A stretch of 64,000 bases of DNA from an uncultured Clostridia bacterium (GTDB lineage Bacteria; Bacillota; Clostridia; Oscillospirales; Ruminococcaceae), in the NCBI GenBank assembly GCA_944388075.1, contig CALXHI010000019.1, forward strand, positions 32,927 to 96,926. The letters are read 5' to 3'. The position numbers were made by a program, and so were the translations under genes. Below are positions 42,432-51,597 of this stretch, piece after piece. The notes below the pieces were generated by a model. That model had not been told where the DNA came from. It ran no database searches and saw only the letters and a list, made by a program, of their open reading frames with translations. The first letter of the stretch is position 1, and the number at the start of each line of letters is the position of its first letter.

Positions 42432-43481
42432 TTATTCGGGCAAAATTTGCGACCAATCGGTTTCCACGCCCAATACCGTATTATGGACATAATAGTGCAA
42501 AATCCAGTTCGCATCCTCTGCGGTCAGCGCATTATCAGCATTGACATCCACTGCAGACAGTTGGAGTGCCGTCAAACCGGAATCCGTCTGCATGACCGTT
42601 TGATTGACATAGGCTTGCAATGCCACTCGGGCATCATCCGCCGTAATCATATCATCGCCATTCGGATCACCGGTCAGCAGCGTCAATGGCGTAACCGAGA
42701 TATGTGTAATTGCCGAAAGCGGCGTATTGGCTGTGATAAATCCTTCCGGCCACGCAAAAGCGATATCCTCTCGTGCCTCCAGTGCTTCACAAAGCGCAAT
42801 GGCCTCTGCCAGCGGCAAGGCATCTCGATACATACAGCTCACCGTTTTGGTATCTTCCGTCAATTCATCTGCGAAGATAATGCCCTCTGCTTCCAATGCA
42901 GCTTGATCGAACGCATAGCCCTCTTCCGCCTCTAAGTGCAGCCACGTGCCATATACCGCCTCAGCATAGATTGCAGTTTGCTCATAATGGTCGGTGAGCA
43001 GACCAACGCCTGCAAAGCGTTCATCGTTCAAAATTGCCTGATACGCAGGCAGAGTGATGCTCGTTGTCAGCACGCAAACCGAATCCTCCATGCCGACCCA
43101 AGCCTCCGGCAGCACAACCTCCGGATCGACAACACCATATTCGGCTGTGGTATAGCGTTCCTTGTACTCTGTCATGGATTTCAGTTCCACCCAATATGGA
43201 TCAATTCGCCCCTCAACCATGACTGCAAATATGCCCGATTCGATAACATCCGCATCTTGACACACAACAGCAAACGCCACAGGATTCTCATAGCTGTAAG
43301 TATTCACAGCATCCCCCTCTGCGGGACGAATGGGCTGATAGACCAAATCATCCGAACCCGAAGCGGGACCGCCGGTACTCAGAATCTGCTCAGCTTCCGT
43401 GAATGTCAATGCAGACGCTTGCAGCATACCGCTTGAGAGCATACAGCAGGCTGCTGCAAATGCAACCCATTTTCGTTTCAT
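42432..43481 (-). CDS. Secreted dockerin protein, unknown N-terminal domain
   Basis: 349 aa from the ATG at 43481. Signal peptide at residues ~1-24 (FAAACCMLSSGMLQASA). Residues 25-~265 are an unrecognised, acidic domain with strands and helices but no known catalytic motif. The dockerin follows with loops DPNGDDMITADD and DVNADNALTAED and ends YYVHNTVLGVETDW, close to the dockerin end of the 2431 protein, so both may bind the same cohesin type. Own promoter at 43525-43553. Confidence 0.88.
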   Translation of the reverse strand: MKRKWVAFAAACCMLSSGMLQASALTFTEAEQILSTGGPASGSDDLVYQPIRPAEGDAVNTYSYENPVAFAVVCQDADVIESGIFAVMVEGRIDPYWVELKSMTEYKERYTTAEYGVVDPEVVLPEAWVGMEDSVCVLTTSITLPAYQAILNDERFAGVGLLTDHYEQTAIYAEAVYGTWLHLEAEEGYAFDQAALEAEGIIFADELTEDTKTVSCMYRDALPLAEAIALCEALEAREDIAFAWPEGFITANTPLSAITHISVTPLTLLTGDPNGDDMITADDARVALQAYVNQTVMQTDSGLTALQLSAVDVNADNALTAEDANWILHYYVHNTVLGVETDWSQILPE

Positions 43482-43524
43482 AGCAATCCCTCCTTTGTGA
43501 TTAAACCCTGGTTGGGCTATCTTC

Positions 43525-43553
43525 AGTATAACACAATTTGAAACAAATGCAAA
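43525..43553 (-). promoter_or_regulatory. Promoter of the 42432 dockerin gene
   Basis: Minus-strand TTTGCA, 17 bp, TATACT; leader about 36 nt. Confidence 0.65.
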
Positions 43554-43629
43554 GTAAAAACGGGCAAATTGCACAATGCTGACTATTGTTTTGTGCAGTC
43601 ATCTTCATCACTTTCTCATTCCGTGATAA

Positions 43630-43668
43630 ACAAACAGCGTGCCGAGGGGTGGTCGGCACGCTGTTTGT
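43630..43668. terminator. Long perfect hairpin downstream of the histidine kinase
   Basis: 16-bp perfect stem ACAAACAGCGTGCCGA/TCGGCACGCTGTTTGT, loop GGGGTGG. On the minus strand it lies about 210 bp past the kinase stop codon and is the first strong hairpin there; T run short. Confidence 0.55.
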
Positions 43669-43743
43669 GTGTTTGGGGGGATGATATTATGAAGCATGGG
43701 GTTGATGCTTCACAAATCAAAAAGGGGAAAGGAACACATTGTC

Positions 43744-43842
43744 ATGAAGAAACAGAGAGGCTATCATAAGGGAGGTGACGGACTTCAGCTTGCCTTCCCT
43801 ATGACACTGTCATTATACCGATTCTATGTGACTGTGCGGTGA
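43744..43842 (+). CDS. Possible 32-aa peptide (uncertain)
   Basis: ATG at 43744, 9 nt after GGGGAAAGGAA, reads 32 codons (MKKQRGYHKGGDGL...). A second ribosome-like AAGGGAGGTGA sits inside it. The KGGDGL segment recalls the leader part of small holin-like toxin genes in Firmicutes, but the hydrophobic part is missing or frame-shifted, so it may be a remnant. No promoter was found. The rest of the 395-bp gap between 43481 and 43877 holds only the dockerin promoter and the 43630 hairpin. Confidence 0.25.
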   Translation: MKKQRGYHKGGDGLQLAFPMTLSLYRFYVTVR

Positions 43843-43876
43843 AATCATGTTGAAATCGGGTTGAAGAATTTGTGTG

Positions 43877-45298
43877 CTATGCAGCGATCTCCGTGTGAAT
43901 AACAAACCAGAAGGTTGAGCCTTTCCCAACCGTACTGTCCACACCGAACGCATAGTTGTGCAGGCGGAGAATCGCCTTGACAATCGAAAGACCAAGTCCC
44001 GTACCTGCAACCTCACGCTTATAGTTTTCACTGCGGTAATATTTCTCGAAGATATGGGAAATGGTTTCCTGATCCATCCCGGCACCGTAATCCCGCACGG
44101 AAATGCGAATGCCCTCTGCCGTATGGGAAAGCGTAATATCGATCTGTTTGCTCTCACCGGAATAGTTCATGGCATTGTTGATCAGGTTGCAGATGACCTG
44201 TTCGATTTTGCCGGCATCGCAAGTCACCTCCGCAGCCCCATCGGTTTGCAATACAAAACTGTAGCCCGACACACCGCTCAAGCCTCGATAGCGATCAACA
44301 ATATCGGTCAAGCGCTGCTCCATATCAAAGGTCGAGGGATTCAGCTTCAGGCTGCCGTTCTCGAGCTTGGAAAGGTCGAGAATATCGTTGACCAACAAGG
44401 TTAAGCGATCGGTTTCCTCAATAATGACCTCGAGATGCTCCTTGCGTTTTTCGGGCTTATCACCGGAAATATCTCGAATCATCTCCGCATACGCTTTGAG
44501 CATGGTCAAGGGCGTTCGCAGGTCATGGGACGCATTGGCAATCAAATCTCGCTGCATGATATCGACCTGATTGATCTCATGGCTTGCATAGGTCAATGTC
44601 TGTGCCAGCCGATCGGCTTCGTAATAGTCACCGCCCTGGAATACGATATCATAGCGTCCGTGCGCCAGCTGCTCGGCATCCTTCGTGACCTGCACGATGG
44701 GTCGGCTCAGGCGCTTGGATACCAGCATCGAAATTACAAATGCCGCCACGATCAGCACAATCGTAATAATCAGCAGCTGCCGCTTGAGAATACTGACCGT
44801 TGAGGAAACCGGTGCCAACGGCGTATTCAGCAGCAAATAGGCATCGGGATATTCCGGATCGCCAATCACACACGCATAAATTAAGGTATCGGTATGGGTA
44901 GGGGAATCTGTGATTTTTCCAAACAACACATGATCCGATTCCTGCTCCAATCGGTCGATGATATCTTTGGACGAATTGTTTAAACCGTGTAGTACGCAGT
45001 TGCTGCCCATCACATCTCCGGAATAGACCGATCTGCCATATCGATCCCGTACTTCTATGCACATATCATTTTCCAACGCAAGCTCGGAAAAAGATTTTTT
45101 ATAGTCACCGGACTGATACTGTTCCACCATGGTATTGGCAATTTGAATGATATCAGAGGTTTTCATACGGTCGTAAAAATTCTGGAGAAACAGAATCTGG
45201 AATACCCAAAGCAACACGAATACCACCAAAACGAATACCATAAACCAGCACCAGATATGCACCTGCATGCTGAATTTTTTACGGATTTTACGCTTCAA
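43877..45298 (-). CDS. Sensor histidine kinase
   Basis: 473 aa. Two membrane helices (about residues 12-37 and 170-195) flank an extracellular sensor of ~130 residues. HAMP linker, then HisKA with ASHDLRTPLTM (phosphorylated H258), and a HATPase domain with N box NLINNAMNYS, G1 DYGAGM, F box FEKYYRSE and G2 GTGLGLSIVK. Pairs with the response regulator upstream, overlapping it by 11 bp. Signal unknown. Confidence 0.95.
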   Translation of the reverse strand: MKRKIRKKFSMQVHIWCWFMVFVLVVFVLLWVFQILFLQNFYDRMKTSDIIQIANTMVEQYQSGDYKKSFSELALENDMCIEVRDRYGRSVYSGDVMGSNCVLHGLNNSSKDIIDRLEQESDHVLFGKITDSPTHTDTLIYACVIGDPEYPDAYLLLNTPLAPVSSTVSILKRQLLIITIVLIVAAFVISMLVSKRLSRPIVQVTKDAEQLAHGRYDIVFQGGDYYEADRLAQTLTYASHEINQVDIMQRDLIANASHDLRTPLTMLKAYAEMIRDISGDKPEKRKEHLEVIIEETDRLTLLVNDILDLSKLENGSLKLNPSTFDMEQRLTDIVDRYRGLSGVSGYSFVLQTDGAAEVTCDAGKIEQVICNLINNAMNYSGESKQIDITLSHTAEGIRISVRDYGAGMDQETISHIFEKYYRSENYKREVAGTGLGLSIVKAILRLHNYAFGVDSTVGKGSTFWFVIHTEIAA

Positions 45299-45953
45299 AC
45301 TTATATCCCATTCCTCTCAGGGTGACAATAAATTTGCGGTATTCGCCAAGGCTGTTGCGAAGCATTTTGATATGGGTATCGACGGTACGATCATCGCCGA
45401 AGAAATCATAGCCCCAGACCTCCTCGAGCAGCTTGTCACGGGTTAGCGCAATGTTCTGGTTTTTGACCAGATAAAAGAACAGGTCGTATTCCTTCGGTGT
45501 CATATTGGCTTTCTCTCCGTTGACATAGACCTCACGACCTGCCATATCGACCTCAAGTCCCTCAAAGCGCAGCCGAGCCGGAGTCTGCTGTGCCGACTCA
45601 CCACGCTTGCAGACCGCCTTAATTCTCGCCATCAGTTCCTTCGGGGAAAAGGGCTTGACCACATAATCATCAATGCCCAGCTCAAAGCCGAACAGCTTGT
45701 CATATTCCTCACCACGGGCAGAGAGCATGATCACCGGTGTATCCTTCTGCTTGCGAATCTCCTTGCAGGCAGAGAAGCCGTCCAGACGGGGCATCATGAT
45801 ATCCATGATGATGATATCGTAGTCATTGGCTTTTGCCTTATTAACCGCTTCCATGCCGTCGGCGGCTTCATCGGTTTCATAGCCTTCAAATTCCGCATAT
45901 TCCCGCACCACTCTGCGGATATTTGCCTCGTCATCCACAATCAAGAGTTTCAT
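45288..45953 (-). CDS. OmpR/PhoB-family response regulator
   Basis: 221 aa. Receiver domain with D7/D8, phosphoacceptor D51 in IIMDIMMPRLDG, and a Lys near residue 100 (VVKPFSPKE). C-terminal winged helix with WGYDFFGDDRTVDTHIKMLRNSL. Ribosome site GAAAGGAAG. Forms an operon with the kinase; direct TGTGAAA repeats upstream may be its own binding site. Confidence 0.96.
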   Translation of the reverse strand: MKLLIVDDEANIRRVVREYAEFEGYETDEAADGMEAVNKAKANDYDIIIMDIMMPRLDGFSACKEIRKQKDTPVIMLSARGEEYDKLFGFELGIDDYVVKPFSPKELMARIKAVCKRGESAQQTPARLRFEGLEVDMAGREVYVNGEKANMTPKEYDLFFYLVKNQNIALTRDKLLEEVWGYDFFGDDRTVDTHIKMLRNSLGEYRKFIVTLRGMGYKFEA

Positions 45954-46028
45954 AGAAATCTTCCTTTCACGATTTGTAGGGGTATGACTGCCATACCGAA
46001 CGCTGCTAAGGATATCATATCAAATATA

Positions 46029-46053
46029 TGTGAAAAATTTGTGAAATCTGTGG
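46029..46053. promoter_or_regulatory. Direct repeats upstream of the response regulator
   Basis: TGTGAAA at 46029 and 46040 (11-bp period) and TGTGGAAA at 46049. OmpR/PhoB regulators typically bind such 11-bp direct repeats, so autoregulation, and possibly control of the divergent phosphofructokinase gene, is plausible. Inference from spacing only. Confidence 0.4.
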
Positions 46054-46084
46054 AAAATCTACACACGAATCTTTCAAAAATCCA

Positions 46085-46113
46085 TTGACAGTTACCGCTT
46101 TTCTTGGTATAAT
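46085..46113 (+). promoter_or_regulatory. Consensus promoter of the phosphofructokinase gene
   Basis: TTGACA, 17 bp, TATAAT with an upstream TTGG; leader about 75 nt. Confidence 0.88.
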
Positions 46114-46192
46114 ATAGGGGTAGAGAGCTTCACCGCATTCGATTCTCTGCAAAATCCGCACCCCAACCGACTATACTATATCCGAAAGGACG

Positions 46193-47284
46193 ATGAAGAA
46201 CATGAAAAAACGTATCGGTATTCTAACCAGCGGCGGCGACTGCCCCGGCTTGAACGCAACCATTCGCGGCGTGGCAAAGGCATGCTTTGAACTGATGGGG
46301 GAAGAAAATGTCGAAATCGTCGGCATCTCCAACGGCTACTACGGTCTGATTCATAACCTCTGCCGGGACATGCAGCCCTCGGATTTCTCGGGCATTCTCA
46401 CGCAGGGCGGCACGATTCTCGGCACAAAGCGTCAGCCGTTCAAGATGATGACCGTCATCGGCGATGACAATGTCGATAAAGTCAAAAATATGAAGGAAAC
46501 CTACAAGAAACAGCGTTTGGACTGCCTGTTGACGCTGGGCGGCAACGGTACGCACAAGACCTCAAAGCTGCTGTCCGATGAGGGACTCCATGTCATCGGT
46601 CTGCCGAAAACCATCGACAACGATATCTATGGTACAGATGTGACGTTCGGCTTCCACACGGCTGTGGACATTGCCACCGATGCCATCGACCGTCTGCACA
46701 CAACTGCCGCCTCGCACAGCCGCATTCTGGTTTGTGAGATTATGGGCAACAAGGCCGGTTGGCTAACGCTCAATGCGGGACTTGCCGGCGGAGCGGATAT
46801 CATCCTGATTCCGGAGATTCCCTATGACATCGACAAAGTCTGTGAAGCGGTTGTCAACCGTGCGGCAAGCGGCAAGCGATTCTCAATTCTTGCGGTTGCC
46901 GAGGGTGCATTCGACCGAGAAGAAGCGCAGCTGAAGAAAAAAGAGCGCGCCAGAAAGCGTGAGGAGGCAGGCATTCTGACTGCAACCTCCCGTATCGCCG
47001 CACAGATTCAGGCAGGGACAGGCATTGATACCCGTATCTGCGTACCGGGCCATATGCTGCGGGGCGGCTCTCCGAGTGCGTACGACCGCATTCTGGCAAC
47101 GAAATTCGGCGTCCATGCCGCTTACCTCATCCAGAAGGAAAAGTACGGCAGAACCGTTGCGATGGTCAATGGCAAGGTCACGGCAAACAAGCTCGAGGAC
47201 ATTGCCGGCTTAACCAAATTTGTTGACCCGAAAGATCAGATGGTGCTGACCGCAAAGCGCATCGGCGTTTCCTTTGGCGATTGA
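46193..47284 (+). CDS. 6-phosphofructokinase, group III (ATP or pyrophosphate donor unclear)
   Basis: 363 aa. LTSGGDCPGLNATIRG nucleotide loop; GGNGT at 116-120; PKTIDNDI with K139; MGNKAGWL and the substrate loop PGHMLRGGSPSAYDR. ATP-type enzymes have GGDG and PGTIDND, while PPi-type enzymes have GGDD and PKTIDND. The Gly/Lys combination here, with Asn for the Mg-binding Asp, is that of the mixed group, so the phosphate donor cannot be read off. Catalyses the committed step of glycolysis. The ATG at 46193 is only 3 nt from AAAGGACG; the in-frame ATG at 46202 (MKKRIGILTSGG) is the alternative start. Confidence 0.92.
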   Translation: MKNMKKRIGILTSGGDCPGLNATIRGVAKACFELMGEENVEIVGISNGYYGLIHNLCRDMQPSDFSGILTQGGTILGTKRQPFKMMTVIGDDNVDKVKNMKETYKKQRLDCLLTLGGNGTHKTSKLLSDEGLHVIGLPKTIDNDIYGTDVTFGFHTAVDIATDAIDRLHTTAASHSRILVCEIMGNKAGWLTLNAGLAGGADIILIPEIPYDIDKVCEAVVNRAASGKRFSILAVAEGAFDREEAQLKKKERARKREEAGILTATSRIAAQIQAGTGIDTRICVPGHMLRGGSPSAYDRILATKFGVHAAYLIQKEKYGRTVAMVNGKVTANKLEDIAGLTKFVDPKDQMVLTAKRIGVSFGD

Positions 47285-47304
47285 TGGCATGGCTACAATA
47301 CAGA

Positions 47305-47340
47305 GAACACCGCACAAATGCCGTGCGGTGTTCTTCTTTT
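47305..47340 (+). terminator. Terminator of the phosphofructokinase gene
   Basis: GAACACCGCAC-AAATGCC-GTGCGGTGTTC followed by TTCTTTTT. Confidence 0.85.
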
Positions 47341-47348
47341 TCAAACGA

Positions 47349-48515
47349 TTACAAACTTTCCCGAAATACAGCTGCAATCTCGTCCCGATTCAGGACCTTG
47401 TAGCCGCCGTGCATGATGACCGTACTGTCCACCAGACCCGGAATCATCTCCTCCGTCACACCGAATTCCGACAGGTGCATAACCAGTCCCAATTCCTGCA
47501 TCCAGCACTCAAATGCCTGCAAGCCCTCCTCGGCAATCTGCATATCGGTCTTGCCGTCCGGCTGTACATCCCATACATGCTTGGCAAACCGCACGAACTT
47601 CGGCAGTCCCGCTTCGAGAATGTGCCGATAATATGCCATCGTCACCGCCGCAAGCGTCATGCCATGTGTCGCATCGGTATGCGCACCGACCGCCTGTCCG
47701 AGCATATGCACCATCCAGTCGGTGGTTTTGCCCTTGTCGATGAGGGTATTCAATGCCCAAGTTGCCGTCCACATGATATTGCTGCGTGCCTCGTAATCGG
47801 TCGGATTCTGCAAGGCGATACGGCTGGCCTGTACCAGCGAATGCAGCAATCCTTCTGCAATATAATCCGAAGTGTTGTCATCCGTGCCGGAGAAATACTG
47901 CTCACAGACATGGCAGAAGATATCGTAAATGCCGGATACCATCTGGTATTTCGGCAATGTGTAAGTAAACTCCGGATTGAGAATCGAGAACCTCGGATAG
48001 TTTTCCGCACCGAACACATGGCCGATTTTCAGCTTCTGCTGCGGATGAGTAATCACCGAGCCGCCGTTCATCTCCGAGCCTGTACCGACCATGGTCAGCA
48101 CACAGCCAATCGGAATCAGCTTGCAGTTCGGCTCTTCAAAGCGAATGTAGTATTTGTCCCAAGGATCTTCCTCGCAATATGCCGATGCTGCCACTGCTTT
48201 GGCATAGTCGCAGACCGAACCGCCGCCGACTGCCAAAATCAAATCGACATGATTTTCACGAGCGCGCTTCGCACCCTCATAGAGCTTGTCGACAGTCGGA
48301 TTCGGCATCACGCCGCCATCTTCGATGACCGTCTTGCCACAAGCCTGCAAAATGGCAATCACCTTATCGTAAATGCCGTTTTTCTTGATCGAGCCGTGAC
48401 CATAGCTGAGCATGACGATATTGCCGTAGTTGGCAAGCTCCGTTTGCAGCGAATCGAGCGCATTGGGTCCAAAATACAATTTCGTGGGATTAGAATAGAC
48501 AAAATCGCCGAGCAT
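47349..48515 (-). CDS. Iron-containing alcohol dehydrogenase (YqhD/butanol dehydrogenase type)
   Basis: 388 aa. The N-terminal NPTKLYFGPNAL and GGGSVCDYAKAVAA cofactor loop mark the YqhD/BDH subgroup, usually NADPH dependent. Metal-binding residues lie in YDIFCHVCEQY and GAHTDATHGMTLA. It would reduce aldehydes to alcohols in fermentation. Gene starts 18 bp after the D-lactate dehydrogenase stop, with ribosome site AAGGAGG, so the two are co-transcribed. Confidence 0.93.
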   Translation of the reverse strand: MLGDFVYSNPTKLYFGPNALDSLQTELANYGNIVMLSYGHGSIKKNGIYDKVIAILQACGKTVIEDGGVMPNPTVDKLYEGAKRARENHVDLILAVGGGSVCDYAKAVAASAYCEEDPWDKYYIRFEEPNCKLIPIGCVLTMVGTGSEMNGGSVITHPQQKLKIGHVFGAENYPRFSILNPEFTYTLPKYQMVSGIYDIFCHVCEQYFSGTDDNTSDYIAEGLLHSLVQASRIALQNPTDYEARSNIMWTATWALNTLIDKGKTTDWMVHMLGQAVGAHTDATHGMTLAAVTMAYYRHILEAGLPKFVRFAKHVWDVQPDGKTDMQIAEEGLQAFECWMQELGLVMHLSEFGVTEEMIPGLVDSTVIMHGGYKVLNRDEIAAVFRESL

Positions 48516-48533
48516 AGAGGTTTCCTCCTTGTT

Positions 48534-49550
48534 TCACTGCATGGGTGTTCCACGCAAAATTTTTCCGTCCTTCCAATAAAGCTCATTGGCACAGGTATTG
48601 GTTTGTTGCAGGGAAAGCAGGTTTTGCACGGTAATCTCCGCAATGCTGTCGAGAGCCTCCTGCGTCAGGAACGCCTGATGCGAGGTCACGATCACATTCG
48701 GCATCGAAATCAAACGAGCCAGTACATCATCTTGAATGATATGCCCCGACCAGTCCTCGAAAAAGACATCGGTTTCCTCTTCGTATACATCCAAACACGC
48801 CGCACCGATTTTCCGTGCTTTGATGCCCTCGAGCAATGCCTCCGCATCAATCAAAGCACCACGAGAGGTGTTGAGCAATACCACACCCGATTTCATTTGA
48901 GCAATGCTCTCTGCATTAACCATATGATAAGTTTCCTCGGTTAAAGGGCAGTGCAGGGAAATGATATCACTCTGCTTCCAGATTTCTTCCAACGGGTAAT
49001 AGGGCAAGCCGCTGTCCGGATTGGGGTACTTATCATATGCCATGATGTGCATGCCAAAGCCCTTGCAAATCTCAATCAGCACCTGCCCGATTTTACCACA
49101 GCCGACAACGCCCATGGTCTTGCCATGCAGCTCAAATCCGGTCATATTGTTGAGGCTGAAATTGAAATCTCTGGTACGGAGATATGCCTTGTGAATGCGT
49201 CGAATCGAGGTCAGCAGCAATGCCATGGTATGCTCCGCAACCGCATAGGGGGAGTACGCCGGTACATGCACGACTCGCAGCTTTCCGGCAGCATATTGCA
49301 AATCAACCTGATTATAGCCCGAACAGCGCAATGCCAAAATTCGACAGCCCAGTTCGCACAGCCGGTCAATGATTTCTGCATCGACCATGTCATTCACAAA
49401 CGAACACACCGCTTCACAACCGGCTGCCAACTGTACTGTTTGTGCAGTCAAATGGGTATCATAGAACCGAATATCCAGATCAGTTTGTTCGGTATGCAAT
49501 TGAAATGCCGGCAAATCATAGGGTTTTGCATCAAAAAACGCAATGCGCAT
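48534..49550 (-). CDS. D-lactate dehydrogenase (D-2-hydroxyacid dehydrogenase)
   Basis: 338 aa from the ATG at 49550 (GGGAGGAG, 5-6 nt). Substrate Arg in LALRCSGYNQVD; YSPYAVAEHTM; NAD loop GVVGCGKIGQV; NTSRGALID; catalytic His in VTSHQAFLT. Reduces pyruvate to D-lactate. Directly after htpG with 32 bp between. Confidence 0.93.
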   Translation of the reverse strand: MRIAFFDAKPYDLPAFQLHTEQTDLDIRFYDTHLTAQTVQLAAGCEAVCSFVNDMVDAEIIDRLCELGCRILALRCSGYNQVDLQYAAGKLRVVHVPAYSPYAVAEHTMALLLTSIRRIHKAYLRTRDFNFSLNNMTGFELHGKTMGVVGCGKIGQVLIEICKGFGMHIMAYDKYPNPDSGLPYYPLEEIWKQSDIISLHCPLTEETYHMVNAESIAQMKSGVVLLNTSRGALIDAEALLEGIKARKIGAACLDVYEEETDVFFEDWSGHIIQDDVLARLISMPNVIVTSHQAFLTQEALDSIAEITVQNLLSLQQTNTCANELYWKDGKILRGTPMQ

Positions 49551-49581
49551 GGCGTCTCCTCCCATCGGAATCGGCGAACCG

Positions 49582-49590
49582 ATTATACCA
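49582..49590 (-). promoter_or_regulatory. Possible extended -10 promoter for ldh-adh
   Basis: Minus-strand TGGTATAAT overlaps the htpG stop codon; no good -35 box. A small hairpin AATCGG-TTCG-CCGATT follows, without a T run. ldh-adh could be read from here as well as from the htpG promoter. Confidence 0.35.
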
Positions 49591-51472
49591 TCAAGTCACA
49601 AATCATTCTGCTGAGTGCAACCGGATCTTCGACCGACATGCCCTCCATCAACAATGCCTGCTGATAGAGCAAATCGGTATAGGTTGCGAGCTTTTCCTTG
49701 TCCTCGGTATAGAGCCGCTGCAAGGTCGCAAAAATCGGATGCTCTGCATTCAGCTCCAACACACGCTCTGCCTGTACCTTTTCGCCGGTCGGCATCGCAT
49801 TGAGTACCTTTTCCATCTCGAGCGAAATCTGACCCTCACTCGACAGGCAGACCGGATGCGACTTCAAACGGGATGACAGCCGTATCGCCTTGACCTTCCC
49901 ATCCAATGCTTTTTGCATCTCGGCAAAGAGGTCTTTGGACTCCTCATTCTTGGCATCAAGGGCAGACTTGTCCTCCTCGGATTCCAGCCCCAAATCGCCG
50001 GCAGAAACGTTCTTGAATTCTTTCTCCTGATACTGCATAATCATCTTGAGAGCGAATTCATCGACGCTTTCGGTCAAGTAGAGCACCTCCATGCCCTTAT
50101 CCCGCACCAATTCCGCAGCCGGCAATGCTGCACATCTCGATACGCTCTCACCGGCAGCGTAGTAGATATACTTCTGGTCTTCCCGCATTCGGCTGACATA
50201 TTCCGCCAATGTGGTAAATCCCTCGGCATCCTCACAGCTGGAGCTGTGGAACAGCAGCAAATCTTGCAGCAATTCCTTGTTCATGCCAAAATTCTGATAT
50301 GTGCCGAACTTCAGCTGAATACCGAATGCCTTCCAGAATTCCTCATACTTCGCACGGTCGGTCTTGAGCAGCTTGGCCAGTTCGTTCTTGATAGACTTCT
50401 CCACCGCCTTGGCAATCAGCTTCAGCTGACGATCATGCTGGAGCATTTCGCGGGAAATGTTCAGCGACAAATCCTCCGAATCGATGATGCCGCGCACAAA
50501 GCTGAAATGATCGGGCAGCAGATCGCTGCACTTTTCCATGATCATCACGCCGTTGGCATAGAGCTGCAAGCCCTTCTCATATTCCTTGCTGTAGTAGTCA
50601 TAGGGCACTTTGCTCGGGATATAGAGCAGCGAATTGTAAGTCACTGCGCCCTCCTGCCGGCTGTGGATATGCACGAGCGGCGTATTGTAGTCCATGAACT
50701 TTTCCCGATAGAAGTTGGTATAGTCTTCCTCGGTCAACTCATTTTTATTCCGCTTCCACATCGGGGTTTGGCTGTTGAGGGTTTCCATGACGGTATGCGT
50801 TTCATACTCGTCCTCCGTACCCTCCTTGAGATGCTCATGGGTCGTTTCCATGCGGATGGGGAAACGGATGTAGTCCGAGTACTTCTTGACCAGCGAACGC
50901 AAACGGTACTCCTCGAGGAATTCGCCGTAATTCTCGTCCTCGGTATCATCGAGCAGTTCGAGTACGATTTCCGTACCAACGGTTTCCTTGTCACAGGTAT
51001 CAATGGTGTAGCCATCCACGCCCTCTGACTGCCAGACATAGGCGGTATCGGAGCCATAGGCTCTCGTACGAACCGTCACACGCTTTGCCACCATGAATGC
51101 GGAATAAAATCCCACACCAAATTGTCCGATGATATCGGTGTTCTCGCCCTGTGCATTCTCGGTCTTAAATTCCAAAGAGCCGGAATGCGCAATCACGCCG
51201 AGATTCTGCTCAAGTTCCTCAGCAGTCATGCCGATGCCGTTGTCGATGATGGTCAGGGTACGAGCTTCCTTGTCGGGCTTCAGCTCGATGCAGAAGTCGT
51301 CCTTGGCAATGCCGACCTGATCGTCAGTCAGCGAGCGGAAGTACAGCTTGTCAATCGCATCGGAGGCATTGGAGATCAGCTCACGGAGAAAAATCTCCTT
51401 ATGCGTATAGATCGAGTGAATCATCAAATCCAGCATGCGCTTGGATTCTGCTTGAAATTGTTTTTGTTCCAT
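49583..51472 (-). CDS. htpG: Molecular chaperone HtpG (Hsp90)
   Basis: 629 aa, full length. N-terminal ATPase motifs [19 protein letters not shown] and [14 protein letters not shown]; middle domain with [12 protein letters not shown]-terminal dimerisation domain. Cytosolic ATP-dependent chaperone. Ribosome site AAGGAG. A perfect CIRCE lies just upstream, so it should be repressed by HrcA and induced by heat. Confidence 0.97.
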   Translation of the reverse strand: MEQKQFQAESKRMLDLMIHSIYTHKEIFLRELISNASDAIDKLYFRSLTDDQVGIAKDDFCIELKPDKEARTLTIIDNGIGMTAEELEQNLGVIAHSGSLEFKTENAQGENTDIIGQFGVGFYSAFMVAKRVTVRTRAYGSDTAYVWQSEGVDGYTIDTCDKETVGTEIVLELLDDTEDENYGEFLEEYRLRSLVKKYSDYIRFPIRMETTHEHLKEGTEDEYETHTVMETLNSQTPMWKRNKNELTEEDYTNFYREKFMDYNTPLVHIHSRQEGAVTYNSLLYIPSKVPYDYYSKEYEKGLQLYANGVMIMEKCSDLLPDHFSFVRGIIDSEDLSLNISREMLQHDRQLKLIAKAVEKSIKNELAKLLKTDRAKYEEFWKAFGIQLKFGTYQNFGMNKELLQDLLLFHSSSCEDAEGFTTLAEYVSRMREDQKYIYYAAGESVSRCAALPAAELVRDKGMEVLYLTESVDEFALKMIMQYQEKEFKNVSAGDLGLESEEDKSALDAKNEESKDLFAEMQKALDGKVKAIRLSSRLKSHPVCLSSEGQISLEMEKVLNAMPTGEKVQAERVLELNAEHPIFATLQRLYTEDKEKLATYTDLLYQQALLMEGMSVEDPVALSRMICDLMV

Positions 51473-51499
51473 AACGAGCTCCTTCTTTTCTTTTTCAAA

Positions 51500-51526
51500 T
51501 TAGCACTCTAACGCCTTGAGTGCTAA
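51500..51526. promoter_or_regulatory. CIRCE element (HrcA operator)
   Basis: TTAGCACTC-N9-GAGTGCTAA, exact consensus, positioned just downstream of the htpG -10 box. Confidence 0.97.
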
Positions 51527-51530
51527 TTGT

Positions 51531-51558
51531 AGTATACCACATTTTAGAAGAAACGCAA
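51531..51558 (-). promoter_or_regulatory. Promoter of htpG
   Basis: Minus-strand TTGCGT, 16 bp, TATACT; the CIRCE covers the start of transcription. Confidence 0.75.
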
Positions 51559-51597
51559 GGGGATTCATCAATCGTTCACACAAAATTTACATTTCTG

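Noticed and set aside
43569..43769. 66-residue plus-strand frame
   Set aside because: No ribosome site, runs through the long hairpin at 43630-43668, and overlaps the upstream region of the dockerin promoter.
47274..48944. 556-residue plus-strand open frame after phosphofructokinase
   Set aside because: It is antisense to the alcohol and lactate dehydrogenase genes, and a terminator at 47305 lies inside it.
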